Made by a program: the position numbers and the translations under genes. From the NCBI GenBank assembly GCA_002317305.1, contig DCIZ01000081.1:14143-19863 (forward strand): a DNA stretch of 5,721 nucleotides. Direction: 5' to 3'. Below, piece after piece: positions 1-5,444 of the stretch. The DNA comes from Campylobacter sp. UBA1713 (GTDB taxonomy: Bacteria > Campylobacterota > Campylobacteria > Campylobacterales > Campylobacteraceae). Within the stretch, counting starts at the first letter, position 1. Every line of letters starts with the position of its first letter. Below the pieces are notes generated by a model. The model made no database searches and was not told the DNA's origin. It saw only the letters and a list, made by a program, of their open reading frames with translations.

Positions 1-57
1 TTTTTGCAAAGCAAAAATGTTTCTTTAAATTCGCAAAAAAGCAAATTTTTGCGAATT
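1..57. repeat. AT-rich double-hairpin repeat, left copy
   Basis: This stretch contains two perfect hairpins. TTTTTGC at 1-7 pairs with GCAAAAA at 11-17, and a 12-bp arm at 28-39 (AATTCGCAAAAA) pairs with 46-57. Bases 1-31 recur exactly, in inverted orientation, at 2080-2110, and bases 22-50 resemble 5341-5370. It is therefore one member of a dispersed intergenic repeat family. With the pyrimidine-rich segment up to base 93 it forms a roughly 93-bp unit matching 2015-2110 in reverse. No coding role is visible. Confidence 0.8.
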
Positions 58-92
58 CTGCCTTCTGTTTTCCGCACTCCGTTTTCCGTTAC

Positions 93-136
93 CGCCGTCA
101 TTCTTCGGTCGCTTACGCTCCCTCAGAATGACGGCG
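93..136. repeat. Perfect 12-bp palindrome (REP-like), possible terminator
   Basis: The arm CGCCGTCATTCT (93-104) is perfectly complementary to AGAATGACGGCG (125-136) around a 20-nt loop. The motif ACGCCGTCATTC, or close to it, recurs at 5277-5287, so this looks like a REP-type intergenic element. It is followed by T-rich DNA (137-153), so on the plus strand it could also terminate a transcript entering from before the window. The palindrome is seen directly; the terminator role is inferred. Confidence 0.7.
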
Positions 137-166
137 TTTTGTTTTAGTTTTTCACTATTTACACAA

Positions 167-195
167 CATAATCTACACAAATTTAAAAAACGGAG
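167..195 (+). promoter_or_regulatory. Putative promoter and ribosome binding site of the first membrane gene
   Basis: CATAAT at 167-172 is a plausible -10 box behind T-rich DNA. GGAG at 192-195 lies 6 bases before the ATG at 202. The GGAGTTTTT string is also found just before the start of the next gene (1069-1077), which supports the ATG at 202 as the original start codon. Confidence 0.45.
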
Positions 196-201
196 TTTTT
201 C

Positions 202-978
202 ATGAACGAACAAATTTTAGACAATGCTTCTGCTAACGTTTTGGGCGACAAAAGCAGCACATCAGCCGACTAAAACGCAAATTTAACCAACAGAGACCAC
301 AACGACAAACAAAACTCAAACACAAACACCGAAAACGCATGCAAACAAAACGCAAACCTAAAAACAAACGCCTATACAAAAACCACAAACACAGAGAGCG
401 ACACTTCTGTCGTCAAAAAGCTAGGGTTTCTTGCGGTTTTGTTTATGCTTACCTCAACTATCTTACACCTAACGATCAAAAGAAACACATTTGGAGCTAT
501 TATTATAGTTGTTTCATACGGAATTTTTTTCTGGCTTTTGTATAAAATTAGCCAAATAATCGACAAAAACGTCAAAGATTTAAATTTAACAAAAACCACA
601 AAATGCCTCATTGTTTGCTACTTTTTTTTAATTTTATTATCTGCTTCGGTATTTCCCGTTTACATTTTTACAGATATTGCCGAAAATGACCAAACATTTA
701 TCACATTTGCTCAAATCTTTGTCGCAATCCTCACTGTCATCAGTCTATCATACTCTTTGTTTTTCTTTTTTTGGTGTAAAAAGATGTGTAAAGCTGGCAA
801 AACACCACTTTTTTGGGTTGTTTTTCTCTCATTTTTGCTTGAAGGCACATTATTCTGCATAGACGAAATAAACGAAATAAACGAAGGTTTTTCTATTTAT
901 GGCAGTATATTGCACACACTCACTCTTGCCCTAGCCTTTTTTATGTTTAAAGAGATGGAACAAGAGGAAAAAATTTAA
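202..978 (+). pseudogene. Multi-pass membrane protein gene interrupted by an in-frame TAA (codon 24)
   Basis: Starting at the ATG at 202, behind a good GGAG site, one reading frame runs to the TAA at 976-978 (258 codons) with a single interruption, TAA at 271-273. The product before the stop is only 23 residues. Past the stop the frame continues with an Asn/Thr/Lys-rich hydrophilic stretch (about codons 25-72) and then about six hydrophobic segments beginning at codon 74. No ATG, GTG or TTG occurs in frame between the stop and 439. Substituting the first T of TAA restores AAA, CAA or GAA. Residues Gly-x-x-Phe...Tyr-Lys...Ile-Asp-Lys and Trp-Cys...Cys-Lys match the gene at 1080-1922 in order and spacing, so the two look like diverged paralogues. 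The gene is visibly more AT-rich than its neighbours. I do not recognise the family. It could be a nonsense pseudogene, a sequencing error, or read-through; the first is my preference. Confidence 0.55.
439..978 (+). CDS. Hypothetical membrane protein (open 3' part of the interrupted gene)
   Basis: This is the part of the 202-978 frame that remains open after the internal stop, taken from the first available start, TTG at 439 (the next is ATG at 445). It gives 179 residues with hydrophobic segments at about 1-13, 18-37, 56-78, 88-112, 123-141 and 151-170, and a charged C-terminus rich in Glu/Lys. Features include FWCKKMCK at residues 111-118 and acidic IDEINEINEG at 141-150. The TTG start cuts the first membrane segment, which begins six codons upstream at 421, and has only a weak upstream AGGG, so translation from here is doubtful. 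This entry is the alternative reading of the pseudogene above, not a second gene. Function is unknown. Confidence 0.45.
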   Translation: MFMLTSTILHLTIKRNTFGAIIIVVSYGIFFWLLYKISQIIDKNVKDLNLTKTTKCLIVCYFFLILLSASVFPVYIFTDIAENDQTFITFAQIFVAILTVISLSYSLFFFFWCKKMCKAGKTPLFWVVFLSFLLEGTLFCIDEINEINEGFSIYGSILHTLTLALAFFMFKEMEQEEKI

Positions 979-1041
979 CACGAATCGTTACGCAAATTTG
1001 CCTTTTTAAAATTTTCTTTGCTATTTTTTAGCTTTTTTCGC

Positions 1042-1072
1042 TATAATAATAACAAAAAGGTTAATATGGGAG
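1042..1072 (+). promoter_or_regulatory. Promoter (-10 TATAAT) and ribosome binding site
   Basis: TATAAT at 1042-1047 is preceded by a T-rich tract (1021-1038), the usual Campylobacter sigma-70 layout with no clear -35. GGGAG at 1068-1072 lies 7 bases before the ATG at 1080. This suggests that the second membrane gene has its own promoter and does not depend on the broken gene before it. Confidence 0.6.
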
Positions 1073-1079
1073 TTTTTAA

Positions 1080-1922
1080 ATGCATGGAAAGATTTTAGAA
1101 GTCGGTGTGATTTTAGGCGAAGATGGAAGCAAATACACCTTTGAAAAGAGCGAGCTAAAAAACAAAGGCGAGCTAAACGAAAGCGAAACAGTAGGCAGAA
1201 AGGTAAACTTTTTCGCTAGGCGAGATGACACAGCGAGTGAGATTTTTCTCATAAGCGAAGACACGTGCGCGCTTTCTGTTGAGATAGAAGAAAGCGAATT
1301 TGGCAAGCTTCGCTGGTTTGGCTTAGGCGGTGCGCTTTGTTGGATCGTCATCATTGCGCTTTCGCTGGTGGATTTTTCGTTTGTTGGCGACAGCAGTGTA
1401 GGCGACATGGTGGCGGGCGGTTTGACACTTGCGCTCATGGGCACGGCGTTCTTTTTGTTTTACAAAACAAACAAAACCATCGATAAATTCGCAAATTCGC
1501 ATCTAGTCCAAAACCTCAAACGCTCGTTTGCAACTTCGGCTATATCGGTCGTGCTCATCTACACGGCTTCGCTCATCTCGGTCTATGTTTTTGACAAAAA
1601 CAACGAGATTCGCTACGATGCCGAAGTGGTAAATATAGTGCTTTTTGCGGTGCTCGGGCTAACGGCGTTTTTGCTATTTTTGTTCTCGCTTTGGTGCTGT
1701 TTTAAACTCTGCCGTGAGCTTCGAATCGTGAGCCACGACGGCTTGTTTATGCTAGCTTTTGCGTTTAGCATCATCTCTGTGCCGCTTACGTGGTGGCTAG
1801 GCTGGATGGGCTTTTTGTCTTGCGCTTTGCCGCCTTTGTGCGTAGGCGTGGCGTTTTACAGGCTAAAAGGCATCTGGCGCATAAAAGAAGAGGTAGAAGG
1901 CTTGCCACGCGCAAATTCATAA
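1080..1922 (+). CDS. Hypothetical multi-pass membrane protein with N-terminal OB-fold-like domain
   Basis: The product is 280 residues. The ATG at 1080 follows GGGAG with 7-base spacing; the overlapping ATG at 1084 is out of frame. Residues 1-58 begin GKILE, then GVILGEDGSKYTF and VGRKVNFFARRDD, then EIFLI. This resembles the small cold-shock/OB-like domain fused to membrane regions in other bacterial proteins (typical pattern GKI...GxILGEDGxKYxF...VGxxVxFE), although the classic RNA-binding aromatic motifs are not obvious. Hydrophobic segments follow at about 80-99, 108-128, 149-171, 183-209, 219-238 and 239-260. A WCCFKLCR motif (205-212) ends the fourth segment, and a charged tail closes the protein. 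The core from about residue 113 aligns with the gene at 202-978, suggesting an old tandem duplication. It reads into the convergent SPFH gene across a repeat-rich gap. The gene call is secure; the function is unknown. Confidence 0.85.
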   Translation: MHGKILEVGVILGEDGSKYTFEKSELKNKGELNESETVGRKVNFFARRDDTASEIFLISEDTCALSVEIEESEFGKLRWFGLGGALCWIVIIALSLVDFSFVGDSSVGDMVAGGLTLALMGTAFFLFYKTNKTIDKFANSHLVQNLKRSFATSAISVVLIYTASLISVYVFDKNNEIRYDAEVVNIVLFAVLGLTAFLLFLFSLWCCFKLCRELRIVSHDGLFMLAFAFSIISVPLTWWLGWMGFLSCALPPLCVGVAFYRLKGIWRIKEEVEGLPRANS

Positions 1923-1924
1923 AT

Positions 1925-2110
1925 GCGAAATGCGGAAAACAGAAGTTGCAAAAATTCGCTTTTTTGTGAATTTCAAAGATTCTACTCGCTTACAAGGCGG
2001 GGGATTCTTTGGTCGGTAACGGAAAACAGAAAACGGAAAACGGAATTTGTGAAAATTTGCAAAAATTCGCTTTTTCGTAAATTTAAAGAAACATTTTTGC
2101 TTTGCAAAAA
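1925..2110. repeat. Mosaic intergenic repeat, inverted copy
   Basis: This lies in the gap between convergent genes. Bases 2080-2110 are the exact reverse complement of 1-31, and 2015-2027 of 81-93, so 2015-2110 is a diverged inverted copy of the repeat at the window start. A second sub-copy lies at 1955-1985, matching the reverse complement of 5335-5365 at 29 of 31 positions. GGAAAAC-type units recur at 1934-1940, 2021-2027 and 2034-2041. The short open frame here (1923-2129) is a by-product of the repeats. Confidence 0.8.
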
Positions 2111-2127
2111 AGCGCTTCGCTTGTTTT
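2104..2127 (-). terminator. Candidate bidirectional intrinsic terminator
   Basis: AAGCG (2110-2114) pairs with CGCTT (2118-2122) around a 3-nt loop. On the minus strand the stem is followed by a run of T (CGCTTTTTTG), suiting the end of the ilvE-SPFH transcript 66 bases after its last stop codon. On the plus strand the stem is followed by TTGTTTT, so it may also stop the membrane-gene transcript. The stem is short, so strength is uncertain. Confidence 0.5.
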
Positions 2128-2154
2128 GACGATTCTTGAGAATTACGAATTTAT

Positions 2155-2190
2155 GCATTCCGCATTTTGCATTCCGCTTTCCGCTTTCTG
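2155..2190. repeat. Short direct repeats GCATTCCGC
   Basis: GCATTCCGC occurs at 2155-2163 and again at 2169-2177, followed by two further TTTCCGC/TTTC partial units. The segment resembles the reverse complement of 1925-1945, so the two edges of this intergenic gap are themselves inverted relatives. It lies directly downstream of the SPFH stop codon. Confidence 0.6.
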
Positions 2191-2192
2191 AA

Positions 2193-3299
2193 TCACTTCG
2201 CTACGCTACTTGCCTTTTTCGCGTCTTTCGTGTCAAGCCAAATGTTTGGCACAGCGCCACCAGGTGTCAAAAAGATCTTCGCGTCATTGTTTACTTTCAA
2301 AGCCTCGTTAAATTCTTTCTGCGTTTGAATCTGCTTCAACTCAAGCAAATTTGCCGTAAGCGAATTTGCGACCTGTTTGTTTGCATAAGCTTGCGCGTCT
2401 GCTTCGATCTTCACCGCGTCCGCCTTGCCTTGTGCCTCGATCTTCACCGCATCTGCCGTGCCTTGTGCTAGGGCTGCCTTTTTTAACGCCTCTTGCTTTG
2501 CCTTTTCCACTTCATAGCGCGCTCGCTCCGCCTCTTGGCGTGCTACTTGAACTTGTTCTATCTGCTCTTTTACCTTTGCTGGCAAGATGATCTCTCTTAG
2601 CTGAACGCTAGTTAGCTCGACTGGCTTGTTTGGCTGGGCGTCTATGTCTGCTCGGATGCCAGATTCCATGCCTGCTGCTATGTCGTTTCGCTTCTCTGGT
2701 AGCTCTTCAGCGGTATATTTGCCTATGACGTTTCGCACCACGTTTCGAACAACTGGATCGACTATTTTGCTCTCCCACGAGAATCCCCATGTAGCTATGG
2801 TTTGCGGCGCATTCATAGGGTTTAGCCTATACTGAACGGTTATGTCTATGCTCACAGGAAGTCCGCGGCTGTCTAGCACGGAGATGGTCTCTTTTACTTC
2901 GATTCCGCTGCCTTGATAGTTTCTTTCGCTTCGCCCTTCTGTCGAGGTGTAGTTAATGATGCGGACTTTTGTATCTACCACACGCACCTCTTGAAAAAAC
3001 GGCACGAAGAGGTGAAAGCCCGGCTGAAGTGGATTCGGGTCAAATTTACCCAAAGTCGATTTTATGCCGACTTCGCCTGAATTTATGACGACAAAAGGAC
3101 GCGCCACGACAGCAAGCACCACAAGAGCGACTAAAACGATGAGCGTTTTGCCCAGCTTCCCGCCGAGCTCAAAGCCACCACCGCCAAAGCCACCGCCGCC
3201 ACTTCGCTTTTTTTCATCTTTTTTCTCGCCGTTTTTGTCGTCAAAACCGCCACCACCGACTCCGTTTTTTTTAAAATACTCATTCAAATCTGCTGGCAT
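2193..3299 (-). CDS. SPFH/prohibitin-domain membrane protein, HflK-like
   Basis: The product is 368 residues. A glycine-rich N-terminus (GGGGF at 15-19, 34-38 and a related 40-43), as in HflK, precedes one membrane segment (about 52-68). The SPFH domain follows, with NSGEVGIKSTLGKF (73-86), PGFHLFVPFFQEV (93-105) and DxTVQYRLNP (152-161), and then a long Ala/Glu/Lys/Gln-rich coiled coil (about 240-315) containing two tandem 11-residue units (278-299). Proteins of this class assemble into large membrane rings that organise microdomains and, as HflK/C, modulate FtsH; here that is inference. ATG at 3299 follows AAAGGG (3305-3310), which overlaps the ilvE stop codon; the genes are 9 bp apart, so translation is probably coupled. 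The order ilvE-SPFH matches what I recall of Cj0269c-Cj0268c in C. jejuni, where Cj0268c has been linked to host-cell adhesion and invasion. No separate hflC partner is visible. Confidence 0.9.
   Translation of the reverse strand: MPADLNEYFKKNGVGGGGFDDKNGEKKDEKKRSGGGGFGGGGFELGGKLGKTLIVLVALVVLAVVARPFVVINSGEVGIKSTLGKFDPNPLQPGFHLFVPFFQEVRVVDTKVRIINYTSTEGRSERNYQGSGIEVKETISVLDSRGLPVSIDITVQYRLNPMNAPQTIATWGFSWESKIVDPVVRNVVRNVIGKYTAEELPEKRNDIAAGMESGIRADIDAQPNKPVELTSVQLREIILPAKVKEQIEQVQVARQEAERARYEVEKAKQEALKKAALAQGTADAVKIEAQGKADAVKIEADAQAYANKQVANSLTANLLELKQIQTQKEFNEALKVNNDAKIFLTPGGAVPNIWLDTKDAKKASSVAK
2404..2469 (-). repeat. Two tandem 33-bp units inside the SPFH gene
   Basis: Bases 2404-2436 and 2437-2469 are near-identical 33-bp units in frame. 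They encode AQGTADAVKIE and AQGKADAVKIE (residues 278-299), followed by a degenerate third unit starting ADAQAYA. The period of 11 residues fits a coiled-coil or right-handed helical rod, so expansion would lengthen the stalk without breaking the frame. Confidence 0.75.
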
Positions 3300-3308
3300 T
3301 TTTTCCCT

Positions 3309-4238
3309 TTATTTTACATATGTGATGTGCTTTTCAAACTCTGCCACTTCGCCACGAACTGCCGCAAAGTAGTATTTTTGGAGTTTTGACGTAACTTCGC
3401 CCATTCCGCCTTTTCCCACGACTCGCCTGTCTATCTCGCCTATAGGCGTAACCTCTGCCGCTGTGCCTGTAAAAAACGCCTCGTCTGCGCTGTAAACAAG
3501 GTCGCGTGAAATTCGCTTTCTCTCTACTTTAAAGCCCAAAAATTCCGCCATCTCAATGACGCTGTTTTGTGTGATGCTAACCAAACTCGTGTCATTTGGC
3601 GGCGTGATGATGACGCCATCTTTTACGATAAAAAAGCACTCGCCAGGACCTTCAGCCACAAAGCCTTGTGCGTCTAACAAAAGTGCCTCGTCAAAGCCCG
3701 CTTGGACAGCTTCATAGTTTGCCATCTGTGAGTTAAAGTAGTTTGCGCTAGCTTTTGCCTTTGGCATCATGGCGTTTGGCGCTGGTTTTGCCCATGAGCT
3801 GATGCCGACTTTTACGCCTTTTTTTAGAGCCTCTTCGCCCATGTAAGCGCCCCACTCCCACGCCGCTACTACTGCATCGACTGGACAGCCTACGTGGCTT
3901 ACGCCCATCTTGCCGTAACCCAAATATACAAGCGGACGGAGGTAGACATTTTCGTTAAACGAATTTACACGCAAAATTTCTTTTTGTGCTTCGCAAAGCT
4001 CGTCAAACGAAAAAGGAAGGTTAATAAGGCACATTTTTGCACTCTCCAAAAGCCTTTTTGTGTGTTCGTTTAGCTTCCAGATGGCGTAGCCTTTGTCTGT
4101 TTTGTAGGCACGAACGCCCTCAAAGACCGCGTTGCCGTAGTGAAGTGAGTGTGTCAAAACATGCGTTGTCGCCTCTGCCCACTTTACCATCTTGCCGTTT
4201 TTCCAGATAAACTCGGCTTCTTTTAAACCTGCTGCCAT
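3309..4238 (-). CDS. ilvE: Branched-chain amino acid aminotransferase
   Basis: The 309-residue product is a full-length fold-type IV PLP aminotransferase that interconverts leucine, isoleucine and valine with their 2-oxo acids using glutamate/2-oxoglutarate in the cytoplasm, the last step of branched-chain synthesis. Conserved blocks are HYGNAVFEGVRAY (33-45), RPLVYLGYGKMGV (101-113), WEWGAYMGEEAL (127-138), KASANYFNS (162-170; Lys162 is the predicted PLP Schiff-base lysine by alignment with E. coli IlvE KAGGNY), AEGPGECFF (195-203; Glu196 expected to contact the pyridine nitrogen) and GTAAEVTPI (258-266). The ATG at 4238 follows AAAGGA (4245-4250). It is the first gene of a minus-strand pair with the SPFH gene and is read divergently from the peb4-like gene. 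No leader-peptide attenuator is visible in the 124-bp upstream gap. A D-amino-acid aminotransferase or ADC lyase is less likely given the close block-by-block match. Confidence 0.95.
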   Translation of the reverse strand: MAAGLKEAEFIWKNGKMVKWAEATTHVLTHSLHYGNAVFEGVRAYKTDKGYAIWKLNEHTKRLLESAKMCLINLPFSFDELCEAQKEILRVNSFNENVYLRPLVYLGYGKMGVSHVGCPVDAVVAAWEWGAYMGEEALKKGVKVGISSWAKPAPNAMMPKAKASANYFNSQMANYEAVQAGFDEALLLDAQGFVAEGPGECFFIVKDGVIITPPNDTSLVSITQNSVIEMAEFLGFKVERKRISRDLVYSADEAFFTGTAAEVTPIGEIDRRVVGKGGMGEVTSKLQKYYFAAVRGEVAEFEKHITYVK

Positions 4239-4244
4239 TTCGAA

Positions 4245-4290
4245 TCCTTTGTCTTAAAATTTGTCATATTATAAATTTTTCTTGCTTAAT
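4245..4290 (-). promoter_or_regulatory. ilvE promoter and ribosome binding site
   Basis: On the minus strand TATAAT (4268-4273) follows an A/T-rich stretch, and AAAGGA (4245-4250) sits 6 bases before the ilvE ATG. The short distance from the -10 box to the ATG (about 30 bases) leaves only a short leader. Confidence 0.6.
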
Positions 4291-4310
4291 AAGTGATAAT
4301 TTAATAAACA

Positions 4311-4355
4311 TTTAAATTAATTAAGTATAATGTAAGTGAAATTTTTTTAAAAGGA
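4311..4355 (+). promoter_or_regulatory. Promoter and ribosome binding site of the peb4-like gene
   Basis: TATAAT at 4326-4331 is preceded by TTTAAATTAA (4311-4320), the Campylobacter-type upstream element. AAGGA at 4351-4355 lies 7 bases before the ATG at 4363. This -10 box and the ilvE -10 box are about 53 bases apart in divergent orientation, so the two promoters share one very AT-rich control region. Confidence 0.65.
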
Positions 4356-4362
4356 TTTAGCT

Positions 4363-5199
4363 ATGAAAAGATCACTTATCTTAGCACTTAGTTTGGTTGC
4401 AGCTTTGAGCCTAAACGCAAAAGACCTCGCTACTTTTAACGGCGGAAGCGTAACAGAAGAGGAAGTCGCGCCTATTTTGCAAGGCGTTTTGATGCAGCAA
4501 CAACACGCCGAAAAGCTCACAGATGCGGACAAAAAAAAGCTACAAGAGAAGATAGTAGACAGCATCATCTCTACAAAACTTGTTGTTGAAAATGCAAAAA
4601 AAAGCGGCATCACAAACAGCGATGAGTATAAAAAAGCACTAGAAACAGCGCAAAACACCATCGCACTTCAAATTTGGGAAAAGAAAGAATTTGACTCTAT
4701 AAAAGTCGACGAAGCGAAGCTAAAAGAGCTTTATGAAGCAAACAAAAACAAGATGATAGTCCCAGCACAAGTAAAAGCTAGACACATTTTGGTCGCTAGC
4801 GAAAAAGATGCAACAGCGCTCATTCGCAAGATAAACGCACAAAAAAGCAGCGAAGCAAAGCTAGCCGAATTTGACAAACTAGCAAAAGCGCAGTCAGCCG
4901 ACAAAGGCAGTGCGGCAAAGGGTGGCGATCTTGGCTGGTTTGAAAAGGCAAAGATGGTGCCAGAATTCTCAAAGGCGGCTTTTGCGATGAAAAAAGGGAC
5001 GTTTAGCACAAAGCCAGTTAAGTCGCAGTTTGGCTACCACGTCATCTACAAAGAGGACGCAAAAGAGTCAGCACCTGTGAGTTATGAGACAGTTCGTCCG
5101 CAACTAGAAAACCAGGTAAAAAGTGCTGAGCTTGCCGGTAGGATAGAGAAAAAGGTAAATGAGTTAAGAGAGAAGGCGAATATAAAGAAAAATTTCTAA
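4363..5199 (+). CDS. peb4: Periplasmic parvulin-type peptidyl-prolyl isomerase (PEB4/Cbf2-like)
   Basis: The 278-residue product starts with a clear Sec signal peptide: KR at 2-3, hydrophobic 4-17, and probable cleavage after LNA at 19. No lipobox cysteine is present. A SurA-like chaperone region (about 20-130) contains a charged helical segment. It is followed by a parvulin/PpiC domain (about 135-232) with ARHILVA (139-145), GGDLGWF (187-193), AAFAMKKG (205-212) and FGYHVI (223-228), all hallmark positions. A charged helix closes the protein. It matches my memory of Campylobacter PEB4 (Cj0596, 273 residues) over its whole length, including VKARHILVA..EK and FGYHVI.KE. Such proteins catalyse cis-trans proline isomerisation and chaperone outer-membrane proteins in the periplasm. 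It has its own promoter and no tight downstream partner, so it is probably monocistronic. The family is secure; orthology to peb4 rather than a paralogue is likely but not proven. Confidence 0.9.
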   Translation: MKRSLILALSLVAALSLNAKDLATFNGGSVTEEEVAPILQGVLMQQQHAEKLTDADKKKLQEKIVDSIISTKLVVENAKKSGITNSDEYKKALETAQNTIALQIWEKKEFDSIKVDEAKLKELYEANKNKMIVPAQVKARHILVASEKDATALIRKINAQKSSEAKLAEFDKLAKAQSADKGSAAKGGDLGWFEKAKMVPEFSKAAFAMKKGTFSTKPVKSQFGYHVIYKEDAKESAPVSYETVRPQLENQVKSAELAGRIEKKVNELREKANIKKNF

Positions 5200-5211
5200 A
5201 TTTTTAAATTT

Positions 5212-5234
5212 GGCTTTTTGGCTTTTGGCTTTTT
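5212..5234 (+). repeat. Triple tandem GGCTTTT(T)
   Basis: GGCTTTTT, GGCTTTT and GGCTTTTT lie head to tail at 5212-5219, 5220-5226 and 5227-5234, just after the peb4-like stop codon. There is no GC-rich stem of the usual terminator type here; the T-rich units might still aid transcription arrest. A slipped-strand origin is plausible. Confidence 0.6.
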
Positions 5235-5238
5235 AGTG

Positions 5239-5308
5239 GACGGCGTTGGGATTTTGTTAAAAAAAACACAAACTAACGCCGTCATTCGCAAGGCGTGGCG
5301 TAAATGAC
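5239..5308. repeat. REP-like double hairpin
   Basis: GACGGCGTT (5239-5247) pairs perfectly with AACGCCGTC (5275-5283) across a 27-nt A/T-rich loop. Overlapping it, GTCATTCGC (5281-5289) pairs with GCG-TA-AATGAC (5298-5308). The GCCGTCATTC core is shared with the palindrome at 93-136, so this is a second member of that repeat family. Confidence 0.65.
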
Positions 5309-5334
5309 CCGAAGAATTCACTGAAATTTTAGTA

Positions 5335-5365
5335 GTAGAATCTTTTAAATTCACAAAAAAGCAAA
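5335..5365. repeat. Dispersed AT-rich repeat, third copy
   Basis: These 31 bases match the reverse complement of 1955-1985 with two mismatches, and the following bases resemble 22-50 in direct orientation. As at the left edge of the window, the AT-rich module lies close to a GCCGTCATTC palindrome, although here the order of the two modules is reversed. Confidence 0.75.
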
Positions 5366-5417
5366 TTTCTTTTTAAAAATGCAAAATTTTCATTTCAAAT
5401 ATCAAGAATAAACAAAA

Positions 5418-5439
5418 TTTAAGCTTATTTTGCTAAAAT
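5418..5439 (+). promoter_or_regulatory. Promoter of the putative small RNA
   Basis: TTTAAGCTTATTTTGCTAAAAT combines an upstream TTTAAGCTT element, a T-rich block with TG, and a -10 box TAAAAT (5434-5439), close to the Campylobacter sigma-70 pattern. Transcription would start at about 5445-5447, with no convincing coding start downstream. Confidence 0.6.
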
Positions 5440-5444
5440 GTCAG

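Noticed and set aside
25..213. Minus-strand open frame of 62 codons
   Set aside because: It overlaps the palindrome, promoter and start of the first membrane gene; composition follows the repeats.
621..630. Phase-variable poly-T tract in the first membrane gene
   Set aside because: It is only eight T residues and the frame is intact across it; the gene break is a stop codon elsewhere.
1923..2129. Open frame of 68 codons directly after the second membrane gene
   Set aside because: It lies entirely within the repeat block, has no ribosome site, and its low-complexity product mirrors the repeat units.
1925..2190. CRISPR array
   Set aside because: The repeated units are irregular in length, inverted relative to each other and lack unique spacers of constant size.
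3064..3372. Plus-strand open frame opposite the SPFH start, Pro/Ser-rich
   Set aside because: It is the antisense shadow of the glycine-rich SPFH N-terminus and crosses the ilvE stop.
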